A stretch of 59,166 nucleotides of DNA from Pseudomonas fluorescens (GCF_001902145.1 NZ_MRST01000010.1:1-59166); one strand, 5' to 3'; numbered from the stretch's first letter, positions 18,057 through 26,352 are shown. Numbers and translations: made by a program. Notes: generated by a model not told the origin, from the sequence alone.

Positions 18057-18234
18057 AGAGCAGATCCTATCGATGGCAACCCGGGTACCGGCATATCATC
18101 CGTAAGAGGGATGGGTCAAGTTCGCTTAGAACTCTATGTTTCGGATGAGGTGAGCCCACGTTTAACGGCGTCTCAAATTTGCTGAAAAAAGGCAGGGTTA
18201 CGCAAGCGATCCGGAAAATTGCGGAAGCGATGAC

Positions 18235-18282
18235 TAAATCGCAGGCATTAAAAAACCCCGTAGACGTTAATCTACGGGGTTT
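18235..18282. repeat. Direct repeat A (right copy)
   Basis: Matches 15526-15573 at 43 of 48 positions in the same orientation. It ends 7 bases from the 3' end of the tRNA-Cys gene and contains that gene's terminator. Confidence 0.8.
18250..18282 (-). terminator. Rho-independent terminator of tRNA-Cys
   Basis: On the minus strand: CCCCGTAGATTAACGTCTACGGGG followed by TTTTT. It begins about 10 bases after the CCA end of the tRNA. Confidence 0.9.
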
Positions 18283-18289
18283 CCAAGAG

Positions 18290-18363
18290 TGGAGGCCGAG
18301 GTCGGAATCGAACCGGCGTAGGCGGATTTGCAATCCGCTGCATAACCATTTTGCTACTCGGCC
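18290..18363 (-). tRNA. tRNA-Cys (GCA)
   Basis: A 74-nt gene with encoded CCA. The acceptor stem GGCCGAG/CTCGGCC pairs fully, the anticodon stem is GCGGA/TCCGC and the loop is TTGCAAA with anticodon GCA. The T-loop is TTCGATT, and the discriminator base is U, the identity element for cysteinyl-tRNA synthetase. The T-stem has one C-A mismatch. No other tRNA lies alongside, whereas pseudomonads also carry a Gly-Cys-Leu tRNA cluster near pgsA. Confidence 0.95.
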
Positions 18364-18519
18364 TCAAACGATCAATGCCCTTGTTGCTGACATTCACCGC
18401 AAACAAACTTGAGTGGGCTACGTGAAGCCTGCCTCTACTCTAACTCATTGAATACAATGAAGTTTTTAATGCTTCGTTGCGTTCGATGGGCGCCATTATG
18501 TACTCATTTGCCTATGCCT

Positions 18520-18568
18520 GCAACCCCTTGATTTCAAAAAATATTCTGCCTTGTCATCAAGGGGTTGC
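18520..18568. repeat. 13-bp perfect inverted repeat between tRNA-Cys and pvdQ
   Basis: GCAACCCCTTGAT and ATCAAGGGGTTGC separated by 23 AT-rich bases, ending 10 bases from the pvdQ stop. The stem would be stable in pvdQ mRNA, but no T-run follows on the minus strand. The rest of 18364-18577 shows no gene. Confidence 0.6.
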
Positions 18569-18577
18569 GCCTCCGCC

Positions 18578-20857
18578 CTAGTCCTTCACCGTGTGGATTT
18601 GGTAGTGCGGGTCGGCCTTGATCTGGGCCTCGGTGAAGGGCAATGGGCGCAGTTTTTTCTCGGAGAAGGCTTGGGTCTGGTCCTTTGAGTAGGCGGACGC
18701 TGGGTTGCTGGACTCGGAGAATGCCAGGACGCCGACCGCGTTGGGGCCTTTGTCGTCGAAGCTGACGATTTGCAGGTAGCTGGTGCCGCTGACGACTTCG
18801 CGTTTGCCGTCGGCGCGGGGCACGGTTTGCATGGCGTTGTAGATACCCAGCTCTTGCGGGCCGCCGTGGATGGGGGTTTGGCCGGAGACTTGGATATCGC
18901 CCCAGCGGGTCTGCCCCAGTTTGCTGGCCTCAGCGCTGGAGGCCAGCATGGCTGCGCGCAGGGCTTTGGCGACCGGGGCGCGGTCGATGGCGAGGCCGCT
19001 AGGGGTGGTCAGGGGATGGGCCGGGTCGAAGGCCACGCGCCAGGCGTCAGGGGTTTGCTGCAGGTGCTGCACCAGGTTGATGAAGTGCACCAGGCCGACG
19101 CCGCTGTCGAGGTTGGCGCGCTGGTCCCAGTTTTTCAGGCTGGTGCACAGCGGCTGTAGCGCAGCGGCGTCAGCGCCCAGGTGTTTGGCGCAGAACGTCA
19201 GCAGGTCGGGCATGACTTGGCCCGCCAGGTACACCTCGTTGTCCATGACCATGTCTTGCAGATCAGTGACGGTGATCGGCTGCTGCTCAAGGGTTTGCAG
19301 GCGCTGGAGCGCGAAGCGCGCACGCGGGCCGAGGCCGATGTTGTCCTGGCTGATCACCGGCGAAAAGCCACTTAGCGGCGCCTTGGGGTTGGCCATCCAG
19401 GCGGAATCGTTGGAGTGTTGCACGTAGTCGGTGCGTTGCAGTTGGGGCAGCTGGTCGGCCGGGAAGATACCCGGCTGGGCCGCTCGCGGGTCGATGTCCC
19501 ACGCGCAGGCGCTGTGGGCGCCGTCGAGCATGATCATTTGCAGGCCGGCCCGTGGGTCGCTGCATTTTGCCAGCTTGGCGGCGCTGACGTTGGGCACTAC
19601 CGACAGGTTCATGTACAGGCTTTGGCCCTGGTCATCGGCGGCCAGGGTGTTGACCCAGGGGATGCCTTGCAGGGTATGCACTGAGGTTTGCAGCTCCTTG
19701 AGGCTACCGGCGCGGTTCATGGCGTACCACTGTTGCAGCACCCGGTCGTTGCCCAGGTTGGCGTCGCGCAGGCTGAAGGCGTAGTGGCTGTCCCAGTCGA
19801 GCTTGCCCGGCCATTGCACCACGGGGCCGAACTGCGAGCTGTAGACGGTGTGGGTCACGGCCTTGAGGCTGCCGTCAGCTTGCTTGACCTGTACCGTTAC
19901 GGCGGTTTTATCCAGGGGGATGGACTTGCCGTCCAGCAGGTAACGGGTGGCGTCCTTGGGGTCGAGGGTCAGGCGGTACAGGGTGAAGTGTTTGGACGTG
20001 TCCACGGTATGGGTCCACGCCACATGCTGGTTGAAACCGATGTTCACCACGGGCAACCCTGGCAGTGCGGCACCCATCACATCCAACTGGCCAGGGATGG
20101 TCAGGTGCATCTCGTAAAAACGCATGCCGCCCACCCACGGGAAATGCGGGTTGGCCAGCAGCATGCCACGGCCATTGAATGAGCGGTCACGGCCCACGGC
20201 AACGGCATTGCTGCCTCGATCCAGAGTGAAGCGCTGCTGGTTGGCGGCGGCCATGGCAAAGGCTTTGGCACCGGGCTGCACACTGGCGGTGGCTTTGGGT
20301 GGTGCTGCCCCGACCAAGGCTTCGGCGAATTGGCCGATGCCCCCTTCCACCAATAGCCTGCGGGTCAACTTCACCAGGTCTTGCACTACCAAGGGCCGTA
20401 CCCACGCGGCCTGGCACTGTGCGGGTGCGCCCTTATCCTTGAGGTAACGGTTGTAGCCGGCCACGTACCCTTCGATGCGCTGTTGCATCTCGGGCGTCTG
20501 GGCTTTCCAGAATGCAGCAACGGCCTCGGGTGTATTCAGCCAGTTGAAGAACACATCGCTGGCAAGGTTGTTGCGCTCTTCCAGGGTCGCCTGGTCCGGC
20601 CCGAAAAACCTGGCGCGCTCGCCATTGACCGTGACTATTTCATTGGCCAGCAGGCACAGGTTGTCCTGGGCATAGGCGTAACCCATACCCACCCCCAGGC
20701 CCCGCTCATCAGAGGCGCGAATATGCGGCACGCCATAACTGGTACGCCGTATATCCGCCGACGTTTGCGTCACTTGCTCGCGTGCCGATACGGCCAGGCT
20801 AAAGGCGAGTAACAGCCCTGCCGTGCTCACTCTGGACAACCCCTTGGAAATAATCAC
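18578..20857 (-). CDS. pvdQ: PvdQ acylase (pyoverdine maturation, acyl-homoserine lactone acylase)
   Basis: A 759-residue periplasmic Ntn-hydrolase precursor. PvdQ removes the myristoyl or myristoleoyl chain from the pyoverdine precursor in the periplasm and also cleaves long-chain acyl-homoserine lactones. A signal peptide covers about residues 1-26 (STAGLLLAFSLAVSA). Autoprocessing should occur before Ser216 in LDRGSNAVAVG, close to Ser217 of the P. aeruginosa enzyme. Long stretches such as GMLLANPHFPWVGGMRFYEM are near-identical to what I recall of that protein. The first ATG (20920) lies inside the promoter element, so I chose GTG 20857, which has GGAG five bases upstream and gives the expected length of about 760. 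The divergent neighbour is a Fur-like gene, as in P. aeruginosa. Confidence 0.92.
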   Translation of the reverse strand: MIISKGLSRVSTAGLLLAFSLAVSAREQVTQTSADIRRTSYGVPHIRASDERGLGVGMGYAYAQDNLCLLANEIVTVNGERARFFGPDQATLEERNNLASDVFFNWLNTPEAVAAFWKAQTPEMQQRIEGYVAGYNRYLKDKGAPAQCQAAWVRPLVVQDLVKLTRRLLVEGGIGQFAEALVGAAPPKATASVQPGAKAFAMAAANQQRFTLDRGSNAVAVGRDRSFNGRGMLLANPHFPWVGGMRFYEMHLTIPGQLDVMGAALPGLPVVNIGFNQHVAWTHTVDTSKHFTLYRLTLDPKDATRYLLDGKSIPLDKTAVTVQVKQADGSLKAVTHTVYSSQFGPVVQWPGKLDWDSHYAFSLRDANLGNDRVLQQWYAMNRAGSLKELQTSVHTLQGIPWVNTLAADDQGQSLYMNLSVVPNVSAAKLAKCSDPRAGLQMIMLDGAHSACAWDIDPRAAQPGIFPADQLPQLQRTDYVQHSNDSAWMANPKAPLSGFSPVISQDNIGLGPRARFALQRLQTLEQQPITVTDLQDMVMDNEVYLAGQVMPDLLTFCAKHLGADAAALQPLCTSLKNWDQRANLDSGVGLVHFINLVQHLQQTPDAWRVAFDPAHPLTTPSGLAIDRAPVAKALRAAMLASSAEASKLGQTRWGDIQVSGQTPIHGGPQELGIYNAMQTVPRADGKREVVSGTSYLQIVSFDDKGPNAVGVLAFSESSNPASAYSKDQTQAFSEKKLRPLPFTEAQIKADPHYQIHTVKD

Positions 20858-20914
20858 GCCGACTCCACAGTCAAATTGAACAGCCTCACGAGGGATGGTT
20901 ACCCCACCGTAAGA

Positions 20915-20940
20915 ACGCACATCGACCGGAAAAATTTAGC
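20915..20940 (-). promoter_or_regulatory. PvdS iron-starvation box of pvdQ
   Basis: On the minus strand: GCTAAAT (20934-20940), 16 bases, then CGT (20915-20917). This is an exact match to the TAAAT-N16-CGT element read by the iron-starvation sigma factor PvdS. It lies about 58 bases upstream of the GTG start of pvdQ, so pvdQ should be on when iron is scarce. Confidence 0.85.
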
Positions 20941-21095
20941 CGCACAAGGTTGCCTATCGACGGCGCAGGGGATGTGACAAACCTGATACCGACAAATTTT
21001 CTACATTCATCGTTTCATGATTTGCGTCACTCGTTCGTCTTATTACCCAAGAGCACCATCTTTTTCCTGATCAGGCTCTGAAAAGGAGTTTTTGC

Positions 21096-21476
21096 ATGTA
21101 TAACCCGCAAGCGCCCACGGACGGACATTCAAAGGCCGCAGATACCCACTATGGCAACGACACACGGGCATTCGGCAACGCGCCGGAACAGCAGGGCAAC
21201 CAGCGCATTCGCCATTTGCTCAAGTGTTTCGGTTTGCGCACCAGCCTGATCCGGCTGAAGGTCATCGACGCCCTCCTCACCGCCGCCGACAACCAGCGCG
21301 CCCTCGGGGTACGCGGCGTGCACAGCCATTTGCTGGAGCTGGGCATACCGTTGTCGTTTCTCAGCGTGCGCGAGGTACTCAAGCGTCTATGCAGCGAGGG
21401 CGTCATCACCCTCAACGCTGACAAGAGCTACAGCCTCCATGAAGAGGCTGCCAAGGTACTCGAAGGTCGTGCCTGA
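21096..21476 (+). CDS. Minimal Fur-like regulator (PA2384 type)
   Basis: A 126-residue protein with a polar N-terminal tail of about 35 residues followed by a Fur-like winged helix: LKCFGLRTSLIRLKVIDALL, then IPLSFLSVREVLKRLCSEGV, the position of the Fur recognition helix. The usual C-terminal dimerisation domain and its His/Cys/Glu metal ligands are absent, so it cannot bind iron as Fur does. AGGAG lies upstream of ATG 21096. It is divergent from pvdQ. P. aeruginosa has a comparable gene, PA2384, next to pvdQ, reported to affect the iron-starvation response; I use that from memory. DNA binding is inferred from the fold only. Confidence 0.78.
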   Translation: MYNPQAPTDGHSKAADTHYGNDTRAFGNAPEQQGNQRIRHLLKCFGLRTSLIRLKVIDALLTAADNQRALGVRGVHSHLLELGIPLSFLSVREVLKRLCSEGVITLNADKSYSLHEEAAKVLEGRA

Positions 21477-21486
21477 CTGACGCCCG

Positions 21487-21681
21487 TCAGAAGCCAGGCT
21501 TGACCTTGCGGCGCATGATGCCGTTGATCACGACGACGACCACGGCAATCGCGATGGCCAGGTACTGGAAGGTTTTTTCGCTGATCACGCCTGTGTTCTG
21601 CAGATAAGACAGGCCAAACATCGCGCCCAGTACAGCCAGGGCAATCAGAAGCGAGTATTTCAAGCGTTGCTTTTGGGTCAT
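21487..21681 (-). CDS. 64-residue two-span membrane protein
   Basis: A small inner-membrane protein. It starts MTQKQRLKYS, then has two hydrophobic helices (LLIALAVLGAMFGLSYL and YLAIAIAVVVVVINGIM) joined by a short polar loop (QNTGVISEKTF), and ends RRKVKPGF. Lys/Arg at both ends predicts N-in, C-in topology. ATG 21681 has AGGAAC upstream and is preferred to the 20-codon extension, which is Cys-rich and not membrane-like. It ends 10 bases from the Fur-like gene, tail to tail. The family is unknown to me. Confidence 0.75.
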   Translation of the reverse strand: MTQKQRLKYSLLIALAVLGAMFGLSYLQNTGVISEKTFQYLAIAIAVVVVVINGIMRRKVKPGF

Positions 21682-21843
21682 GACGAGTTCCTGAACCTGA
21701 AGAATGTATCCACTGTGTATCGCCGTGCATGCCAAGCACATACCCAGTCAGGGGATGGCGCGGTTTCGGCAAGGTCTTATGTTACAGGCGATGAAAAGTT
21801 TTGGCTTGTTCGGCGCCTGACAAGCTTGTGAAGCTTCGTCCCG

Positions 21844-22605
21844 TCAGCCGCCATGCACCCACCGCCGATGCAACCAACGCGCAAACGCATCCAGCGCAAA
21901 CCCCAGCACCCCGATCACCACCACCATCGCCATCAACTCCGAATACGCGAGCCGATCACGGGTGTCGAGGATGTAATACCCCAGCCCCGCACTGACCCCG
22001 AGCATTTCGCACGGCACCAACACGATCCACAGGATACCGATGGCCAGGCGCACGCCGGTCAGCACATGCCCGACGACGCCAGGAATGACCACCCGACGCA
22101 AGGCTTCCCAACGCGTGGCGCTCAAGCTCTTGCTCAGTTGCAACCAGCGCGGGTCGAGCTGACGCACGCCCGCTGCGGTGTTGAGCATGATCGGCCAGAC
22201 AGCGGCAAAGGCCAGCAGGAAGTAGATTGGCTGGTCGCCCACGCCCATCAGCATCACCACGATCGGCATCCAGGACAGCGGCGAAATCATCCGCAGAAAC
22301 TGGAACGCCGGCGTGGTCGCTGCCTCCAGGTTACGCGAACTGCCCACCAGCAACCCGAGGGGTACGCCTACCAACAACGCGATAAACAGCCCGACGAAAA
22401 TACGCTTCAAGCTCACGGCGATATGCAGGTACAACTCCCCGCGCCCGAGCAATTCCCACAGGCTGCTGGCGGTGGCCGCCAGGGAAAAGCGCGCCGACAG
22501 GCCATCGGCCTCGCCGAACACTTTCACGCCCAGCCACCACAGCACCAACAAACCCGCCAAGCCACTAAGCCCCAGCCACCAGCCGGGGATTCTGCTGTTG
22601 TTCAA
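21844..22605 (-). CDS. ABC transporter permease (SsuC/TauC-like)
   Basis: A 253-residue inner-membrane permease of the nitrate/sulfonate/taurine class. There are about six transmembrane helices. The coupling-loop signature that contacts the ATPase is close to RRVVIPGVVGHVLTGVRLAI. Its ATG overlaps the stop of the binding-protein gene by 4 bases, so the two are translationally coupled. Last gene of a minus-strand operon. The substrate is probably a sulfonate or another sulfur- or nitrogen-containing organic compound, inferred from family and from the flavoprotein neighbour. Confidence 0.88.
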   Translation of the reverse strand: MNNSRIPGWWLGLSGLAGLLVLWWLGVKVFGEADGLSARFSLAATASSLWELLGRGELYLHIAVSLKRIFVGLFIALLVGVPLGLLVGSSRNLEAATTPAFQFLRMISPLSWMPIVVMLMGVGDQPIYFLLAFAAVWPIMLNTAAGVRQLDPRWLQLSKSLSATRWEALRRVVIPGVVGHVLTGVRLAIGILWIVLVPCEMLGVSAGLGYYILDTRDRLAYSELMAMVVVIGVLGFALDAFARWLHRRWVHGG

Positions 22606-23801
22606 ACGCCGATCTCCTCGTGCCGCTCATAACCGTCCGGCAAACCGAAGGTCTGCATGCCCCCCACGGCTTCGATCGCGTTGCGCACGAAGCGGTCGTC
22701 CACCAGGTCCTTGGCCACGAAGGCTGGGTCCAGGCCTGCAAGAAACTTTTTGTCGCCTTCGATCAAGGTGTCCTTCAAGCGCCGCACCAGTTCTTCGGTG
22801 TAGCTGGGGAACGGGTACGGTTGGAAGTCGATGCGATGCTCGTCCCAGTCGGCGTGCTGGATCGCGCCGTCGGCCACATAGGAGGCGCGGTCGCTGGCTG
22901 GCGGCGCCAGGACTTTGCTCAACACCGGTTCGGCATGGGGCGTGTAACGGTTCGGGCCGTCCTTGGACAGCAGCTTCACCGCCTCTTCACGGTTGTCGCG
23001 GGTCCACACCTGAGCCTTGACGATGGCGTTCACCACCTTCTGCGACCACTCCGGACGGTTGGTCAGGTCGTGCTCGTGCATGAACACCACGCAGCACGCG
23101 TGGTTGCGCCACACGTCACCCGTGAAGCGCTGCACGCGACCGACCTTGAGGTTTTCTGCCAGGGCATTGAACGGTTCGGCGACGATGTAGCCGTCGATGC
23201 GTTTGCTGGCCAGCGCCGGAGGCATGTCCGAGGGCGGCAACACGATCAGGTTGACCTCATTGGCGGCAATCGAACTGCCGGTGGCACGAGTGACCGGCGT
23301 GAGGCCGTTATCGCGAAACAGTTGCTGCACCACCACGTTATGGATCGAGTACCAGAACGGAATCGCCACCGACTTGCCGCCCAGTTGCTTCACGTCGGTA
23401 ATGCCTGGGGATACGGTCAAGCCCGAACCGCCCACATGGTTCCACGCCACGACTTTGGCCGGCACTTTACTGCCGTAGCGCGCCCATACGGTCATTGGCG
23501 ACAGCAGGTGTATCACGTTGACCTGGCCGGAGATAAACGCCTCGATCACCTGGGCCCAGCTGCGCAACAACACTGGGCGCTCGGCCTTGATGCCTTCGGC
23601 TTCGAACAGGCCGTTGTTGTGGGCCACCAGCAGCGGCGTGGCGTCAGTAATAGGTAGATAGCCAATGCGCACCGGCGCGTCGGGCTCGTTGGCGGCACGC
23701 GCCTGCAGGCTGCTCAGCAGAGGCAAGGCGCCGGCGGCACTGAGCACAGCGGAGAGCTTGAGAAAGTCACGGCGCGAGTGGGCCAGGTCATCCAGACACA
23801 T
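22602..23801 (-). CDS. ABC transporter substrate-binding protein with Tat signal
   Basis: A 399-residue periplasmic binding protein of the NMT1/SsuA class. The N-terminus carries a twin-arginine signal (SRRDFLKLSAVLSAAGALPL), so it is exported folded. The binding domain starts about residue 45 (VRIGYLPITDATPLLVAHNN), typical of this class. ATG 23801 is chosen because AGGAG lies seven bases upstream; the TTG at 23822 has no ribosome site. It overlaps the ATPase gene by 14 bases. Tat-targeted members of this class are found among nitrate, bicarbonate and sulfonate-type binders; which applies here is not clear. Confidence 0.88.
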   Translation of the reverse strand: MCLDDLAHSRRDFLKLSAVLSAAGALPLLSSLQARAANEPDAPVRIGYLPITDATPLLVAHNNGLFEAEGIKAERPVLLRSWAQVIEAFISGQVNVIHLLSPMTVWARYGSKVPAKVVAWNHVGGSGLTVSPGITDVKQLGGKSVAIPFWYSIHNVVVQQLFRDNGLTPVTRATGSSIAANEVNLIVLPPSDMPPALASKRIDGYIVAEPFNALAENLKVGRVQRFTGDVWRNHACCVVFMHEHDLTNRPEWSQKVVNAIVKAQVWTRDNREEAVKLLSKDGPNRYTPHAEPVLSKVLAPPASDRASYVADGAIQHADWDEHRIDFQPYPFPSYTEELVRRLKDTLIEGDKKFLAGLDPAFVAKDLVDDRFVRNAIEAVGGMQTFGLPDGYERHEEIGV

Positions 23802-24591
23802 AAGTAAACTCCTGTTGTTCAAGGGGGTTGGGTTGAGTGCGGCTCGCCTGCCGTAAGGTTTTCAAAATCTCGATACGCAGCGCGCCGATGGCCTCGACCT
23901 GTTCTTCCCGAGGGTGCGGCAAGTCGATAGCCCACTCGCCCAGCGTCCGCGCCGGGCGATTACCCAGTAGCAGGATGCGGTCCGACAGCAACAGCGCTTC
24001 GTCGATGTCGTGGGTGATCAATACCGCGGCCGAGCCCTGCTCACGATTGACCTTGAGCAACAGGTGCTGCATATCAGCGCGAGTGACTTCATCCAGCGCG
24101 CCGAAGGGCTCGTCGAGCAGCAGCACTTGCGGCTGACGCGCCAGGCAACGGGCCAGTGCCGTGCGCTGTGCCATGCCACCGGACAATTGCGCCGGGAACT
24201 GCTGGCGCGCAGGTTCCAGCCCTACCGCCGCAATGGCGTGGTCGACACGCCGGCGACGTTCTTCAACACTCAAGTGCGGTTGGCGGGCGAAATCCAAACC
24301 AAAGGCGACATTCTTTTCCAGGGTCAGCCAAGGCAACAGGCTCGGGTCTTGAAAGGCCACCACCACTCGCGGATGCGGGCCGCTCAATGGCTCGCCCAAC
24401 ACCTGCACATGGCCAGATTGAGGCACCTGCAAACCGGCCAATACCCGCAGCAGGCTGGATTTTCCAACACCGCTGGGGCCCAGGATCGACACCACTTCAC
24501 CCGGTTGCAAGTGCAAGTCGAACCCCTGCAGCACCGGCCCGCTGCCATACCCCAGGCAAATGCCCTGGGCCGTCAATACCGCCTGGCTCAT
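23788..24591 (-). CDS. ABC transporter ATP-binding protein (SsuB/TauB-like)
   Basis: A 267-residue ATPase. Walker A is GPSGVGKSS, the signature motif is LSGGMAQRTALARCL, Walker B is VLLLDEPFGALD, and the switch histidine is in VLITHDIDEA. It powers the neighbouring permease. Its start overlaps the stop of the flavoprotein gene by four bases (ATGA), and its end overlaps the binding-protein start. The four genes 25649 to 21844 therefore form one coupled operon. Confidence 0.92.
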   Translation of the reverse strand: MSQAVLTAQGICLGYGSGPVLQGFDLHLQPGEVVSILGPSGVGKSSLLRVLAGLQVPQSGHVQVLGEPLSGPHPRVVVAFQDPSLLPWLTLEKNVAFGLDFARQPHLSVEERRRRVDHAIAAVGLEPARQQFPAQLSGGMAQRTALARCLARQPQVLLLDEPFGALDEVTRADMQHLLLKVNREQGSAAVLITHDIDEALLLSDRILLLGNRPARTLGEWAIDLPHPREEQVEAIGALRIEILKTLRQASRTQPNPLEQQEFTYVSG

Positions 24592-25649
24592 AGACTGGCC
24601 TGGCGGTGCAGCTCGGTACGCAGTTGCACCAGGCTGGGCGTCACGATCGGTACAAAGGCCGACTCGCGCCAGCGCCGGGCAAAGCCGCTGCCGTGGGCGG
24701 TGAGGTAGGCCTTTCCGCCACTGGCCTGCAGTTCAAGCTGTACAGCGCTGGCGGCGGTTTCAGCCAGGGCGATACGCAGTTTGAACAGCGGTATGGGCTC
24801 GGCGGTAAAGCGCCCGGCCAACAGCCCCTTTTCAAGCTCGTTGACCAGATGATCCAGCGTCGCGCGCAGGGCTTCCAACTCGTCGCGCAACACGGTACGA
24901 CTGGCGCCCAGATGGTGGGCTACTTCGGCCAGGGAACGCCGCGCCAAACCAATCGACATGCCGCACTGCAAGCCCAGAAACGCCGGGCGTACCGCCGGTA
25001 AAAACGTGCGCGCATCCTCGTGCAGCAACCACTCGCGACTCAGCTCCACGCCTTCCAGGCCAAGCGCTGCGGTGTTGCTCGATTGCAGCCCGAGCAGCTC
25101 CAGGTCGCGGGAGCGCTGCAACCCGGCCACCGAATCCGGAATCGCCAGGATAAACGGCGCCCCGCCCCCTGCATGCTCGACGGCCGCCGCAGCGACAAAG
25201 CCATTTTTGCGCAAGTTGGTCACCCAGTGCAGGCGACCGTTGAGGGTCCAACCGTGGTCGTTGGGCTCGGCACTGATCTGCAACGTCTCGATGCCCGACA
25301 GAAACTTCATCGCATTCGACAGCCCGGTGGCGCCGGCCAACTTGCCGCTGAGCAGGTCTGGCATCAGTTGCTCGCGCAGGCGCTGATTGGGGCTCTGCAG
25401 CAAGTACTCGATAAACGAGCGTTGGCCCCAGCATACAAACGCCGCCGCCAGGGAATGGCTGGCCACATTGGCGATGGCCTCGACCGCCCCCGCCACATCA
25501 CCGCCCAGGCCGCCCAGTTGGGTGGGCACGCCGATTCTCAGAATATTGGCTTCTGCCAGCCGCGGCAGCACTTCCTGTGGATCGCAACTGCCCACGTCCA
25601 GGGCCTGCGCTTGAACATCGAGCCAACGGCTCAAGATTGGGTCAAGCAT
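24588..25649 (-). CDS. Acyl-CoA-dehydrogenase-like flavoprotein (SfnB/monooxygenase type)
   Basis: A 353-residue protein with the acyl-CoA dehydrogenase fold. The N-terminal helical region includes NILRIGVPTQLGGLGGDVAG; the middle beta region holds ATGLSNAMKFLSG and WTLNGRLHWVTNL; the C-terminal helical bundle follows residue 220. It resembles SfnB/DszC-type enzymes, which use reduced flavin to desulfurise organosulfur compounds, more than true fatty-acid dehydrogenases. The usual catalytic Glu of acyl-CoA dehydrogenases is not evident. AGGAGAG precedes ATG 25649. Being coupled to an SsuABC-like transporter suggests it acts on the imported compound. Confidence 0.78.
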   Translation of the reverse strand: MLDPILSRWLDVQAQALDVGSCDPQEVLPRLAEANILRIGVPTQLGGLGGDVAGAVEAIANVASHSLAAAFVCWGQRSFIEYLLQSPNQRLREQLMPDLLSGKLAGATGLSNAMKFLSGIETLQISAEPNDHGWTLNGRLHWVTNLRKNGFVAAAAVEHAGGGAPFILAIPDSVAGLQRSRDLELLGLQSSNTAALGLEGVELSREWLLHEDARTFLPAVRPAFLGLQCGMSIGLARRSLAEVAHHLGASRTVLRDELEALRATLDHLVNELEKGLLAGRFTAEPIPLFKLRIALAETAASAVQLELQASGGKAYLTAHGSGFARRWRESAFVPIVTPSLVQLRTELHRQASL

Positions 25650-25688
25650 TCATGTCTCTCCTTTTACAGCAGGTGGGCCAACGCCGAA

Positions 25689-26249
25689 TCAGTTGGCCGG
25701 TTTTTCCCAACGGTATTGCGCCAGCTCCGGGTTCAGCGGGGTGCGGGCAAACACATTGGCGAAGTTGCACAGGGTTGCCAGGCTGACACCCAGGATGACT
25801 TCCAGCGCGTGGCCGTCGGTGTAGCCGGCGGCGCGGAACGCCTCAAAGCCCGCGTCACTGACATCCCCACGGGTGGCGATCACTTCACGGGTAAACGCGG
25901 CAAGTGTCTCATAGCGTGCGTCAGGCAACTCACCCCGGCGGCGCAGGGCCTCGATCACCTCTTCAGGCAACTTGGCTTTGTTGCGGGCAACGGCAGTGTG
26001 GCCAGCGACGCAAAAATCACAACCGTGGGCAGTGGCGGCAATCAATTGCACCACTTCACGGTCGGCCAGGCTCAGCTCGGCCTTGGCATTCAAGCCGGAG
26101 ACGGTGATGTAGGTTTCCAGCGCCGCCGGTGCATTGGCCAGTACGCCCAGTAGGTTAGGGATAAAACCCGAGCCTTTCAGCGCGTTTTCCAGGAAGGGCT
26201 TGGCGGCTTCCGGTGCGGTTTCAGGCGTGAGCAACGGTACACGGGACAT
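25689..26249 (-). CDS. Carboxymuconolactone decarboxylase/AhpD-like protein
   Basis: A 186-residue all-helical protein of the CMD family. The redox motif is Cys-x-x-Cys-x-x-x-His (ATAHGCDFCVAGHTAVAR), as in AhpD-type alkylhydroperoxidases, so a peroxidase or thiol-disulfide role is likely. ATG 26249 is chosen because GGAG lies upstream; the longer frame from 26309 begins in the promoter region. It is the first gene of the minus-strand operon and is followed after 39 bases by the flavoprotein gene. It could detoxify peroxides made by the flavin enzyme, which is a guess from context. Confidence 0.88.
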   Translation of the reverse strand: MSRVPLLTPETAPEAAKPFLENALKGSGFIPNLLGVLANAPAALETYITVSGLNAKAELSLADREVVQLIAATAHGCDFCVAGHTAVARNKAKLPEEVIEALRRRGELPDARYETLAAFTREVIATRGDVSDAGFEAFRAAGYTDGHALEVILGVSLATLCNFANVFARTPLNPELAQYRWEKPAN

Positions 26250-26352
26250 GAAGTGGACTCCTGTTGGGTTTGAATGCCCCAGTCTGTTGGTTCTAAAAAA
26301 AGCGCTCAATAGGCTAAAGTAGCGATTACTTGCTCCTGAGTCTTTCCATTAG

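Noticed and set aside
20858..20920. ATG start of pvdQ at 20920
   Set aside because: It lies within the PvdS promoter element and would put 21 polar residues before the signal peptide.
21844..26249. Assignment of the ABC cluster to alkanesulfonate ssu genes
   Set aside because: The key SsuD/SsuE monooxygenase and reductase are absent, so the substrate is left open.
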